Shown here one piece after another: positions 23,437-38,400 of a DNA stretch of 64,000 bases (its first letter is position 1; every line of letters begins with the position of its first letter). The position numbers were made by a program, and so were the translations under genes. The notes under the pieces are model-generated. The model was given only the letters and a program-made list of their open reading frames with translations. It made no database searches and was not told where the DNA came from. The DNA comes from Nectonema munidae (Eukaryota > Nematomorpha > Nectonematoida > Nectonematidae). The DNA is taken from the NCBI GenBank assembly GCA_030549495.1, contig JAUIRK010000970.1:498001-562000 (forward strand), read 5' to 3'.

Positions 23437-26400
23437 ATGGGTCGAGAAGTTATATTAAGTAGTTGTGTATTGAATCAATGGGCAATGGATTTTGATGGAA
23501 ATTTTCATCGAATTTTAAAAAGTAAGGAAACTTTTACAAGTTAATTTAGCAATTAGCAAATTAATTACATACATTATATTTACTTGAAATTTATTATGTG
23601 TATAAAATGTTAACCCTTTTACTCACAATGGTACATCAGTGTCCCAAAAGGCGTCTGCGTTATATTAAAAGTTTTTGAGAAAGAAAGCAAACAATAGAAA
23701 ACCAATGCTTGAAAGCGTTAATACATACCTTTATTACCTTTTAGTATAATAATTTGTTAATTAACTTTCTGTATTATTTAATGAAAGATAATATATTATT
23801 TGCTATTAGGCATCATGTTGCTAATTTTATAGTTACAACTTATCCTTATTTTACTGCTACAAAAGATTACTAGAACTATTTTATTGAACAGAATTATTTA
23901 TAAAAAAGATAGAATTTTTGTATTTTATACCTATTAATGGGAAAAGTTTAAAAACAAGTGTATAAAATTGTTATCTCTGAATACTAGACTTCAATTAGTC
24001 TTTTTTTCAACACGATGTACTAGTACAAAGGTGAGCAAAAGCGGATCTTGAGTGGCACTTCGTTTTTAGTAATGCTTATTTTTTCTCCATCATTAAAGTT
24101 TATAAATCTTAATATTTTTTTGTAAAAAATATTTTTAATGATATATTCTTTTATCAGAATGATTATACAGTTAAATTGTAAGTACTTTTATTATTGAAAA
24201 AATAAACATTTTGTATTTAGTTTCTTTCCCAAAATCTATTTGTGTATCTAAAATGCATTGAGTATTTGATTGACAAAATTTCTATTTTAATAATCAACCC
24301 AAATTTGGATAAAAAGTTTAAATGTGTGTAGTTGGATAAAACCGTATGGCTCTTCACAAAATAATAAAACTGAATGGGCTTCTCATTGACATCTGCCATT
24401 TACGAGTACAGAATGCTAATCTCGTCCCTTCCACCTATTCCGAATTTTAATTAATTATATTGAATGTTTATCTTAATTAAATATAATTATTAATTTTAAT
24501 TTATTGCCTACATCTGTACTAGTATTACAATCAATGAGAAATCTAGAAATTTTTAAATATAGCATTTTTTTGTTTTTTAATTTTTTTTAATTTTAACTGA
24601 ATAGGTAATTAGTTCATTTCTTTGCTAGTTTGAACTCTTTAGTTAGTTTTGGGATTTTTATACTTTGGATCACATAGAGAACATACTCTTAAATGTATCA
24701 TACGAAGAAAGCAAACCCCAAAATGTTCATATCAAGAAAGTTCGGCCAAAAATAGATGAAAAATCATCCCAAATATTTTTTATGAAGGATTGTTATATAG
24801 CTGTTTTCATAAGAATAGAGTTTTTAAAAATAAAAAAAACATGCAATTTATTCAAAAGATTCAAATCCCAAATATTTATAAATCTTATGAATAAGCTCAT
24901 ATGAGTTTGAAACAAAACTTATTATATTTAATTTTAAGATACTTATTTAGTTTTTTCCTTTATGGTTGCGGATAGCTTTATATTTTATAAAAAGGCTTGT
25001 ATTAAAATGTTCACAACTTCTAATAATTTTAACTAATTATATTTATGTTATTTCTTTATATTTTAAAACTGCATTCTGAATAAAGAGAAAATAAATACTC
25101 TAATTAATATCATATATTCTAATTTATTATTTTTAAAATAGTTGTATACTTTACTGTTATTTTTATATATATTTAACAGTTGTAGTAGTCTTCTAGAATT
25201 AGGTAGTTTGTTAGTTCTTTAAATTGTTAGTTTTTTAAAAAGTTAGAAATTCGATTGTTTTTTCTATACTGGTTCATGGGTTTTAGTTTATTTGGCTTCT
25301 AGGAATGGTGAGTATAGAATCCTCACATCCAGTTGAGCTATTGTCTAGCTCTAATTCACCAGCAGGTTCGAAAAGCTCTTCATAGTTCTCGTCAGCATAT
25401 TGATCAGGAACATTTTCAGTGTCGCTGTCAAGATCAATATTAGCAGAAGGAGGAAGAATTACAACATTTTTAGATTTTTTAAGGGTTTGTTCATAAACTT
25501 CCTGAAGTTGTAACGAGTCTATCTTTTGATACATTATACATTTTAGAATATTCCAAAAACACAATTCTTAAATAAAAAAAAATTTAAGATGTAAAAACAA
25601 CAAAGTCTATCATAAAAATATGAATCTTAAAGTTCATATCTAGGTATTGTTCCCACATGGGAACATAAATACTTAACTGATGAATAAAAAAAATAAGACA
25701 TACATTGTTGAAGTAGCTTAGAAATTAGATTGAAAAAAAAATTTCTAGGACAAAAAATATTTTAAATAATTCTGAATTTAATGTTTGTTTTTTCATTTTT
25801 TTCTGAGTGTTAAAAAGTAATCTTTTTTTGTTTTAAAGCATAAAATATAAAAACAATTTCATTTTCGATTACAATTTTTGTGGTTCCAAACTTTTTTTTA
25901 ACTTTTTTTATTTTGATAAAATGAAATAATAGGAAGAAAATATCTGACTAAAAGCTTTTAAAACTCTTTAAAAAAAATATTCCCACATGGGAACAACGCT
26001 ACATAAAAGCATTTAACAATCAAAATTTCGAGGACTGATCATTTTCAATGAAATCCTATATATTTAAAGCAAACAAATTTCATTTCTTTGAACAGTGGTA
26101 TCCTATTGGACTTTAAAGTGTTAAAATTGTAATTAATGTAACCTTGTGTTATCTTGCTGTCATAATGCTTTTCTACATTGTTAAATTTTGCCTGAATATG
26201 CTTTAAATTTCACCTGTTTCGCATATTACAAGCTATCCTTATAATATAAACTAAGCGATGGTCAATTTTTTAAGAAAATTAAAGAAACCTTAATAAAAAA
26301 CATGTCATTTGAAGAGTGTGAAACATAACTTTTTGCATACATTTGTTTTTTATTGCAATACTTTATTTTCTCAGCCAAATACAAGCCTTTATATCCTCTT

Positions 26401-29400
26401 ATCTCTATTTTCTTAGCTCTTAATATGCGAAGCACGGTAGTGCCCAGAAATCCCTTAATTTTTATCATTCCGATTTAAAGATACATATTGATGACAAATT
26501 TTTTACACATCATGTGTACACACTTATTAACCCAGGAAAGTGATGGCGAACCTTTTAGGGGTTGTGTGTCTGGAAAGGCATACCAAAATACCTTTATTTA
26601 TTCGAACGTGCCACGATTTTCTTAAACATGAGTCCTACCTTATCGACCGGCGAATTTAAAGGGGGCGGAACCGGCGTACGCCCCCCCCCCACCTTAAAAT
26701 TGCATTGCCAATAAAGTTTTGTCTTTATTAATTCTTTAAAGTTAATGCCTTAATTGCCAATAAAGTTTTGTCTTTATTATTATAAAGAAGTTTTTTCTTT
26801 ATAATCTAAGTTTTATGATAAAAACTCAATTTTCGCCTTTTATTAAACTATTACCCAAAATAAGATAAAAATAGCTTAAAAATTTTGATAAAGCTTAAAT
26901 TTATATTCAAATTTGAGTTCTAGTTTAGTTAAATCCGCCTCTCCTAATGCCAATTTCTAGATCTCCCCTTTAAAGAAGCCGTCTATAATAATTAACTTTG
27001 TCATTTTTATTAGCGAAAATTCCAAGAAAACATCTATACTTTTTATTAAATCAATGAAATTTCTGTTGCTATAGACACTGAGATAACTCGTTAATTAATG
27101 TCTCTTTTTCGGTTAATTTTAATGCAACACATTCATCACTAATATGATCTGTAAGTCTGTTTAATTTGTACTAATTTGATAGAATTCAAAATTGAAAAAT
27201 AGTTGCCCACAAGCGTGAGATGATCCAGAAAACTTAATAGCTATTCAATGTGTTTTCATTGGCCTAAAATTTCCGCACACTTTAGAATTATCTAAAACGA
27301 TGCTTTCTTCCTTCATAGATTTTCGTTTACGCCAGAGGTAAAAAACTTTTTCGTAAAAGAATCGCATCTAAAAATTCACACCTAAGAAAAACGATACGTT
27401 TTTGTGAAATTGTAAAGTTAAATTTCTAGGTTATTTATTGATTTAAAGTCTTTTAAGCAATTATTTTTTTCTTTAAAATTTTAATTTTAAAAGTAAATCC
27501 ATTTAAAAACATTTGGAAGAAAATGTAATCTTGAAAAAATATTAATTATACACGTAAAATGATAATTATAAATCAAAAGTTACTTCGTTCTTCAAAAATC
27601 AAAATACACTTAACTCAAAAAACTGGAAAAGGAAAAAAAGAGGGCCATTTTGGTGAAAGTAGTTTGAACCAATCAGTGATAGTGTAGTGTAAATATTTAA
27701 AATGTTTCACTCTATTAAAATGTTTTGCATCAATGATAGTAAAGTAACGGTGAGTTAGCATTAAAAAATTTAGAGGGCCGCATGCTGCTCGGAACCGTAG
27801 TTTGCCCATCTCTGGTTTACACTCTATTCCTTCGAGTATTTACGCAGGTCATGGAATTCATTACTCCAGGGTATAAATGTACTAAAGTCAGAGTTAACGT
27901 AAGCTGACTTGGTGTTCAGGGTAACTTAATACACCATATTAAGTTTAATATTTAAACAATTTCAGATATTATTAAGCATATTCGATTTGCGATTTAATTG
28001 GTGGCAAAATTTACGATTTAATTATTAACTAGGATTCATTTTTTTACCAAATTAATTTAATGTAAAGACCTTTCAATAATAAATTATAATGACTTCGCGT
28101 GCCCGGAATCACGGTCTTGCGTGCTACCTTCGGCATGCGTGACATGTTAGCCGAGTCTAGGTAAATTTACCGACAGTCAATTCACCGATGTGTCAATTCA
28201 CCGACAATTAATTTCACTGAAAAAAGATATATTGATTTTTAAATTCATTATTGATTTATTGATTACAAATTCATTTCATCACATTTTAATTTTCCTTACA
28301 ATTAAAACTCAGAATTGAATTATTTTAATTTTTAATTATTTTAATATTTTGTTCTTTTGTATTTAAATCGGTGAATTGATTGTCGGTGAATTGAAGTCGT
28401 TGAATTTATCGGATACGAGGTTAGCCATCACTGACCTAGGACTTTTATATCTATACGTACGTAGACTAGATTTCATCCTGGAAAATACGTTAAACTTCAG
28501 TCCTTCATAACATTTATGGCCAATTTTGTTTAGTTTACATTAAATTGCTCTCATTTTCAGGCATTACAAATAAATGTCATAGAATACGCTAATTAATAAA
28601 AAGTATTCTAATTTTCACAACATTACAAAACATCTCTTTTTACATTTTCAGTAAAAATATTCATGATTTTGCAAATTAACTTAAAATATTTGTGCTTTCT
28701 CGAAATGACGGATTTTTATTTTTGGTAATGACTTTTTTTACACTACACGCATGTATTTTTTATTCTTTATTTATTTTTAATAGGCATTCAAATTAGCAAA
28801 GAAAATGGCTCGAAATTTCGCATTGGACCAGAATTGGAAATAACGTTTGCTTTTTCTTTTATGATAATTATGAACATTACAGTTACTTAGTTTAATTAAA
28901 TGCGGTAGCTAATAGTTTTTCTAAATCAGTTTATTTCAAGTCTAGTGATGTGTAAATTTAGCGAGTATAATAAGGTTGGGGTGTTCACACAACGTTCCCA
29001 CTCTTACAAACGTATTTCACGTCTTTATCATTGAAATGTCTAATTCAACCCAATAAATACTACGCTTAACTAACTTTTCTATCATCATTACTTTAAAATG
29101 TTATATGTTAAAATTCATGTTCCATCTTTAAGTGGTTACGGTTGCTATGATCACTTCTATGAATCCGATACATTTACGCACTCTTTTGAAGTTTTGAAAG
29201 AACTGCTAGCACACGATTACTGTCAAGACATCCTCATTGATGTTGGAATGTAAGAATATACATTAGTTATCTTTAATTCGTTTTCCATAAAGTTTTGTTA
29301 TTTGATGACTTTGAAGAGTTTTCTTAAAAATTTGATTACTATTAGTTTCATTTTCAAAGATTGATCAAAAAGATTATTAGTGTGGGATGAAGTAAAAAAC

Positions 29401-32400
29401 CGAATTGCTGTTTTAAATAGCTTTTAACTTTCCACTGATTTTCGCTGTTATCACTTATTATTATTTTTATATATTAGTTTCGAAAGCGTTTGTTAAATAA
29501 AGTTTTCAGTGTCTCCTCTCAACTTTATATAAACTTTTTACAATCTAAAAACTAAAATAAATATAGCAGGAATATTTAACTTGATTGGATGAACATTTTT
29601 GGAATTTAATCATTCTAAAACTTATTTTATCCATAGATTAGTTAAAAAAAATTAAAGTTTAATTTGATCCAGTATAAGTGTACAAAAATATATTTCTTCA
29701 CGATATGCTTTCATATTCTACTATTCCGAAAAACGCAAAAATATATTTCAGCCACATCAAACATTATAGTATATCATCTATGAAGAAAGCCTTTCCTAAT
29801 TTTTTTAACCCATCGTAATTGGTTAATTATTTTTTAGTTTTAATACCATAAAATAATTTAAAAAAATAGCATGATAAACGAGTGAATACGGATTTCATAT
29901 ATTCTGATTAATTTGATTTTTTATTCTATCCATTTACGGTTTTTCAGTATCTTTGTGAAAGAGCATCCTATGCTCGACACAAAAACATAATATATTTTAT
30001 ATTATGTCTTTTTTGCTTTATATATAGTGAATTGAAGGCGAATCATATCTATATTTTGAATAGAGGTCAATCACGTGAATTTGAAGATGAAATAATTGTA
30101 ATTTCAATTTTTTAGAATAAAAAATTTCATAGTATAATAAAATACTTTCATATGTATATTTTTTTTATAAAAAATATATCTTTTTCGACATCTTATCACA
30201 TATGTATCCACATTTTCTCCGTTGACTCTTTGTCTGCAAACCATGTTCAAGAACTAGTTAAGGTTTTACCTACTCAATCTAACTTGGAAATGTATTTGAT
30301 AAAATACAAAAAAAATCTAATTTCTCTAACCTTTTCGAACTCAAAATAGTAACCTGTTTACTTAATTGGTTCATCAAGCCAAGCTTAAATTATAAAATTA
30401 TCATTTTTTCTCTATCAACGAACGCCGAAGATTCCAATTTCTCTCTAATATCTTTTCTCAGCCATTCATGATATTAATGGCCAATTTATTTAGTTAAAAT
30501 ACTTACAAAGTTGATGTCTCTAAAATCTAAATGGACCGAATTAGTTTTGCTAAACCTTGAACTTCAACATATTATCGATAATTTGTAAAAAGTCAAAAAA
30601 AGGCGTTATAAACAATTTTAAGAACTATCTCTTTACTGTCCCATATATTGCAATAATATTTTTTCTACAGCTTTTAGTCCTTAAACTTGGAATTGTAGGG
30701 CGAAAAATCTGGAATAAAATATTAAATCAAAAAGGTTAAAAAGATAACATTACTACTACTTCTCACACTATTGTTTACTTTATCCGAAGTGGGATTTGTT
30801 ATAAACGTTTATAGAAACCAAATTTTGGAACTTTTTATTTTTTGTTTATCATATCTATGCGTATCATTAATTTTATAATATACTTCAAATCCTTTGTGTA
30901 TTAAATTGCACTATAACATATAATCATTGCGTAATTTTCTTTCACTCTAGGCCAATTTTGCACAAGAATACTGCGTACAATTGTAGAGTCATCTTCCTAA
31001 ACAAGTAAATTTCAATTACTTCGAAAGAATATCTTTGATAAATTTCCTCTATTTAGTTTTCTGGTAGAGAATACTGACTTAATTTTCATTTTTTTAATTT
31101 ATGTTTTGTAAAAATAAATGTCACGCAACACACGCACAAACACAAAATCATATGACATTGTCTTTCTTCTCACATGACTCTGATATAATTTATGCATGTT
31201 TCAATGAAAGCATAGACGTATTCGTATACCTCTAGTACACAGTATCATAAGCCTATCTTTTCTCATTTCTGGCACAACAAATTTTACCTTTACTTGCCAT
31301 TTTTCACACTCCCTGTCTACGTTATCAAAGTCAACCATCCGAATTACACCGTGCAAGAATTTAATAGGAAACAACTTTCGGAGACAATGCTATTAAACTT
31401 TAAACGGAACAAATTAGTTTTGTTAAATTAGTGTGCCTTAACCAACGTTTATCAATTATAATATTTGCGTCCATTCAAACTGACTTAGTTCATGCAAATT
31501 TTGAATGTTACCGCAGGTAATCAAAAATGTTTTGAATTATATTTATTGAAAAACTTCCATTTATAAAATTAATTAAACTATTTGAAAGAAAAATATCTAA
31601 AAAACTTTAAAAAATTATTGAATTTTACTCAAATATTTTCCTACCAAAGGGCCTTCTTGGTGTAAAACAGAAAACATTTAAATGAGTATATTTAAATTTT
31701 AAGGATACAGCGTCTATTAAGTATCTGTCATATCTAGTGTTTCTCTTGAACTAATACATGTTTTTCTCAAAGGCGCATATCTTCAAAATTATTAGGGAGG
31801 GGGACTTTTTTTTAATAATTTTGAAATTTTAATAAAAATGAATTTGTCTCTAAGACTTGTCTGTAAAATAAGAAAAATAATATTGAAAGTCTACTCACAA
31901 GCCAAACAAGTCTTAAATTATATAAAATTGGAAAGGCTTTTTTGACCGCCTTGCCCAGTGGCGGATCTAGAAAATTTCTATGGGGGTGGATAATTAAAAT
32001 TATGGTTCAAATTTTTGGAGGTTCACACATTTACTATATTATTTTTGGTTCAAAAATTCATCCTAAATGAGCCCAAAGTTTTAACAACGCTCTCCGTTTG
32101 AGGAACATGAGGCCAGGTGTAGACAACCATAGTTACCGATTAGACGTAGGTATGGCCCTCGGTGAATTAAATAATGACACTATTTCGAGAAAGTATTACA
32201 AATTCCTTTTTTTTTTTTGATGGTACTATTTTACAGATTCCATGTATAATTAATATTATAAGTTAACCTTACTTTTGGTGGTGGTCGACCTGCGACCTAC
32301 TGGCGTCAACCGCCCCGTGAACTCTTTTTATGTGGCCCTCGCTCCATCTTAAAATTTGGAAAATATTATTTTTAAGTATTTTTCTTAAACTTTTCAAATT

Positions 32401-35400
32401 TTAAGCGCAAAGAAAAGTTTTTTGTATGTAATAAATATGTATTGGACTCCTGTTTAAACAAGTAATTTATTATTTTTACTCGTCATTTAAATTCAAATAA
32501 AATGAAAAAAAAAATTTTTAGAGTGGGGGGGGGGTAGAGATAACCCATAAGTACCGAGAAGACATTACATAAAGCTTTTAAACTTCATTTTAGCGTTAAT
32601 CGCGTATTCATTGTGTACTTTACAATTTCAGTTGTCGTAATATCGCGACTCTCACCTATAAGATCAGACGAATTGTACTCAAGTTTATGGTTCTTAACGC
32701 TGGATTATAAGGATAGTTTTCCTCTTCTTTTTAAATAATATGTTGCGAAAATGTTTTCTAAAAATATGGGCTTACTTATGAGGTCGTCCTATAGCGGGAT
32801 TCTACTGTATATCAATTTCAAAAAAAAATTTATTTAATTGATTTAATAAGATTTTCAATATTGTACGTTATATTTATTTTTATTACATTTTCAACAATAA
32901 ACTTGTTTTTTGTTTGACGAATTTTTATGCATATTAGATTTATATTTTGAATCCTCTCTTTTTGGCGCTTGACAAAGGCTTGTTTTGATTCTCCACAAAT
33001 TCTCGTATTACTGTCAAAAACTATAAAACCTACATTTTTAATACTTTGATTCAGAGGCGCACCTCCTCAAAATTATCCCGGGGACAATTTTTTTTTGCAA
33101 TTTTCAAAATAACTGGTCTGGAAATACCACGGGAGACCAAATATTCAAGCAATCCTTTAAAATAGAGTGTATTCAGCGCATACCTAAATTTATAAAACTA
33201 CTTTATATTTTTTTTACAAAATTGGTGAAATTTAAATACTATACTTCCAGCGAAAATATTTTAATTTAATTTGCATATCTCATACACTAGTTAAAAAAAT
33301 CCAAAATTGTTGTGGGGCGAATAGTCTTTCATTTGAAAATAAAGTAGTCTATCAGCCACATTACAGGAATTGATGAAAGGATATTTGATTGATAGAGGAA
33401 ACAACTGAAACAAATAACTGAAGGTTAGACAGTTTTATATGAGTGAATGTAGTCTGAAGGAAAAGAGTTTACTAGACACCATGCAATATTTATATGAAAA
33501 AATGTGATTGATTCAGGGGCGCACATCCTTGAAATTATTGGAGTAGGCGGACTTACAAGCGTCTTCCAAAAAAGACAACAAATTTTTCTGAATTTCTACT
33601 CTTCTCTTGTCTATTCTATTTCATTCTTTATTAAGCTTAATGTAAACTTTAACCCCCGCCTTATTAAGCTTAACGTCATCAATGAATGAAGACTTATATA
33701 TAGCTCCTTCTTTCATGCGCACCATCTCCAAATTATGTGTAGAAAAGGGGTAAAGATGTCAATTAACAATAAAAAAATTTCAAATTTTATTGAATGAAAA
33801 AATCATTGGGTGGCATGGCAGGTTGGTTGAGATGATGGACTCAGCACGGAAGCCTCTAGGTTCGATTCCTCATCGATACCTATTTGTTCATAGTTTGACA
33901 TAACCGGTACATCTGTGCCTTGTCAATGAAAACACACCCACTGTACCTTTACCTGACCTTTTACTCAAAATTGAAAAATTTTCTACATAATTAACATAAG
34001 AGAGAAAGGAGACAAAATAAACTAATAAAGCAATTTTCACTATTTTAAATGAAACTGTCTGTTCTCAGAATAATTTCAAAATAATAGGAGGCATAAAAAA
34101 TGAGATAATTTATTTGATATTTTCAAGTTTTTATAAGCAGCAAAAGTCAACGTTGAAGTATCTAACCCTTATAGGGTGATTTGGTAACGCTTGTATTTTT
34201 TACATTTTGTAAGGAATCATAGTATACAAAACACGGTAGTTTAATCACTTTTCATAAAATTATTTAAGTCTAAGAACATAAAATCCTAAAAAACCATTTA
34301 AACAAAATCATAAAAATCATAGTATACGAGAAAAAAAATTTTTTTTTGAATATTTTATTATTTGTCCATAAATAAAATTCTGACAGCTGTTATAAATAGA
34401 TTAAGTACATTTTTAACAACTGAAAAATTTTGTTTCGATTTTAAACTTTTATTATAATAATAAACAAATTTTCTTAAAAAAATGATTTAATTATGTACAA
34501 TGTTACTTGCAAAATTTAACACTCTAACATAAAAAATATCTCTGCTCAAATATTAAACAAATAGAGTATTTTTGCACTGAATAGCTAGTCAAAATATTCA
34601 TTCCCAAATAGCTATTGGAAAAAAATTTCTTGATTTGAAAAAAATTAAAGTTTTCAAATTTTCCAAAATGTAACAAACGCATTGATAAAAATTAGTGACC
34701 TTTGTTGAAAAAATTTTTTTAACGCGAGTCTGACAATATTCATTGAAATAAAATTGTAACGATTGAAAACTATTTTTCTCTCATTTGAAAACCTAAACAA
34801 ATTTTCATTTTTGCAAAATCTTTGGTGTATTGAATATTGATGGAACTAAATTTTTACCAAAAATCTCTTTTGAATAGCTGAACTTTGGTATCATGAAAAA
34901 AGTTCTGAAAATATTGAACTTTAGATCTCACATTGTTTGTAAAATATTTTTGATAGGAATTTCAGAGCAGCTTGACATGATGCTTGACTTGAAAGTCTGC
35001 ATTCCCTCTTTTATTCTTTTATCTTACATTATCATGTATTCGAATGATCATTACATCCTATAATGCGATCGATCATCATGCATGTTTTATAAATAAACAA
35101 CAACTCTTACTTATAGAAAATTATTAGATCATTTTCGTCCCCCCCGGATGTGCGCCCCTGCTTTAATTTTAGTACATATATGTTTTGAATAAATTCAGCA
35201 TCTTATAGACGCATCTCTTTATCTGCATCAGCATAACATGTGACAGCGAGCGTTATCTGTGATATAGACACGTCTCTCTCTCTATCTGTGCAGCAACATT
35301 CATTATACGTCAAAGGTTTCTATGTAGTACATACAAATCGAGTGAGCAATGTTAGCAAGCAAACACCACGCTCTACTCAAAACTTTAAAAAGGTGCATTA

Positions 35401-38400
35401 AGAATCACGTGATATCAATTCTGTAATTCAAAAAATTCATTTGTTTTCTGTTAACCCTTTGAGGACCAGTGGGACACCGGTGTCCCAAGAAATGAAAATC
35501 GTCTGCTTTGAATATATAAAATTCCATTGAAAAAGAAAGCAGACGAATCGTCTTCAAAATTTTGATCTTCAAAGGGTTAATGAAATCGTAGTTTAAATTA
35601 GAACACTGCCCGAGCCAGTTTTCCTAAAGTAAAACTATACTGTATTCAGCTCCTTACGCGATCTCATTTTTTAAAATAAGCAATAAACCCACTCGTACTT
35701 GCTCTTATTTTTTGTATCTGCCTATAACGCTCCGCCCCCCTATTTTTTTAAATATATTTTTCAAGATAATCTCTAATGGTCATTATTTTTATCTTACTAT
35801 TTGAGTTATTTCATCACCCAACCATTTTCCTTGGTTTTTCACAAACACCATTGAAGTTATATCCTTTATCTAGTAATATTAAAAATAAAAATCTCAACAA
35901 GAGAGATCAAGTTATTTATAAGCTTCGTTCAGCCACTCTGCATACTATAGTCAGGGATATTTTTGAGTTTAAGAAAATTCACCACATTCAAGCCTGTATA
36001 AATAAACCAATCAAGCTAGGAATTAAGAGTGCTCTTTGCCACATCTGGTAACTAATTCTGGTCAAATAAACTGAATCAGGGTTAATTGGGAGAAATTGAC
36101 ACTGGTCGCCATAGATGGGTGGATGTTAAAGCAAGTTTGTTTGTATTTAAATTTCCGATAGCGAAAGCTGAGTTGCAAGCCGTTGTCCACTCTACCGCTC
36201 ATTTTCACTATTCAAATTTATTGACATTCTTTTTATTAAAAACGTCTGACTCAAAAATATCTAGACATACATACATACATATAAACACTTGCATATAGCC
36301 ACGTAGCTAGTATTTGCATATAGTCACGGCCCTCCATCAAAATTATTGTCTCCGCCATTAAAAATTGGAATGTACAAATTAAAAAATTGAATAATGCATT
36401 TATTTTTGACAATATGCTTGTACAAATAATATATAGCAAATAAAATGAAAAACTAAATATATTATGGATGTTCAATTCAATATTTGTATGTTTTAGTTTG
36501 ATGTTTTGGTTTTCGGGCGTTTTGACCTGGCACTTTAGCCAACATCTCGGATAATAATTCAAGGTCATATAGTTCGACTTGAATATTAAGAATAAATTAT
36601 TCTTCATAAGTGTTAAAAAAAATACAACTAACTAACCAATTATTATTTATGATAAAAATTATATTTTTTTGATATATCGTAATTTTAAAAAGATGAGAAC
36701 ATTTTAACATATTATTTTCGAAGAATACTATTACACTTATGTCTACAAAAATTGTGAATCTGTTATATCTTTTTTGATACGACTCACCTTTTGGAAAGAA
36801 AGAAATGATCACATATAAATTTGTATAAACATTTTACTAGCAAAACGCTGCATAAACAGAGCAAACTCTACGGAGTTTATCTCATTTGTGTCTTGCACTT
36901 TTTTTCTAAAAATAAAGCTCGCCAATTTTCGTCTCTCGTTGTTTATAACACCCGCTCATTTGCTGGGCAGCGCTTGGCTAAATGGGCCTTGCCTATACCC
37001 GTGGGGGCGGTGAATAACCTATCCTATCTTTTAATTCTAAATTGCTTTTTATTAATCCCCGTTCTTACTATGAATAAAGAAATAGTGAATGAATTGTTGA
37101 TTTTAAAATGAAGTACGTCAGGAAACCAAAATAAATGTATCCAATTATAAGTTTGATATACATAAATATTGAAACTTTTGTTTTATATTTCTCTACAAAG
37201 CCTCGTGTTTTCCTAATTTAACATTCAGAAAAGATGTAATATCAGAATACAATTTTTATAAAAAAAAAGCTTTAAAAAGCCTAAACACTCATTAGGATAT
37301 TTAAAAAATATTTTGTTTTTTTAATGTGAAAATGACTGCATTTTATAATAAAATCCGTACTAAAACACTTTGCCGTTAAAATTAACTTTTGTTTTATTTA
37401 GCTGCATGAGCATAAAATAGGATGAACGTTTATAAATAACTCTTTTTAAATCTTAATCTAGCTAGTTAGTAAAAATTACTAAGGTATAAATGTATATTAT
37501 GTTTAAACGGCAAAGTTTCGCCAAACCAATAAATAAATACACCTCTACATTTTCAACACAAATAACGGAAATGTCGAAATTTGCGATTTTATGTGACTGA
37601 ACTTTATTATTTGCATTGGATCAAGTGTTAGATCATTTTTAATGTATCTGTTAAAAAAGTGTCTTCTCGATCAATGGTGATTTTATAGTTGAAAATCGAA
37701 AAGAATCCTTACTAGTCTCTGAACGTTAAGTATATCATGCTAATCGTTGATAGCATCACACATGACAGACACACTCTTGATGCCAAGAATATCAAACGTC
37801 AAATGAAAGCAATCCATCGAAGACGTTAAGCTATGGCAAGAAAGATAGCTGCTCTTAACCCTCGAGCGTATGTGGCACTGCGATGTGTCTCGTATTTATG
37901 TGTTCTCATTTGCGCAATCAGCAATCTCATCCATTTAGGACGATGAATGATTTGTGGAGTTAAGAAAGTATCAAAACAAATAATATTTGGTGTTTAAATC
38001 AATAAATCATCCTTATCTCAGCTACGTCTTGTAGTGTCTATAACTCATTATTTACTTCTCGTCGCAAAACAAATAGATTTTACGACTTTTGCTCAATTAT
38101 AATTTGAGGGATGTTTTGTGGCATATAATGCTTATACGGTTGCAGGACGTTTCGTGCCCAAGAAGTTTCCTACGACTTTTTAGACGTTTCGTACCACTTT
38201 TTGGACGTTTCCTACCACTTTTTGGATGTTTCATACTAGTTTTGGACGTTTCGTAAAGTAATACTATATTGAAGCATTTCTCAACCGAGCCTCGTCAAAT
38301 CAAAGGGTTACTAAACGCCTAGTAGATTGTGGGTTGCGCAAATTGCTTCCATGGTATTGTTTCCCTAAAACGTGAAACCATTGAGCTTCTTTTTATTGTT

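Noticed and set aside
24665-24904. 79-codon open frame
   Set aside because: Lys/Ile/Phe-rich composition expected of AT-rich intron; no domain pattern.
25649-25994. Operator-like palindromes as host regulatory sites
   Set aside because: Their position relative to TTAA and to a piggyBac amino end explains them better as transposon end sites.
33808-33960. True tRNA gene
   Set aside because: The B box is good, but the acceptor and anticodon stems do not pair, and a near-identical copy with the same non-tRNA body occurs at 58646.
36821-37111. 96-codon open frame with some protein-like text
   Set aside because: No splice context, no recognised family, and it lies in a transposon-rich intron; not enough to call a gene.
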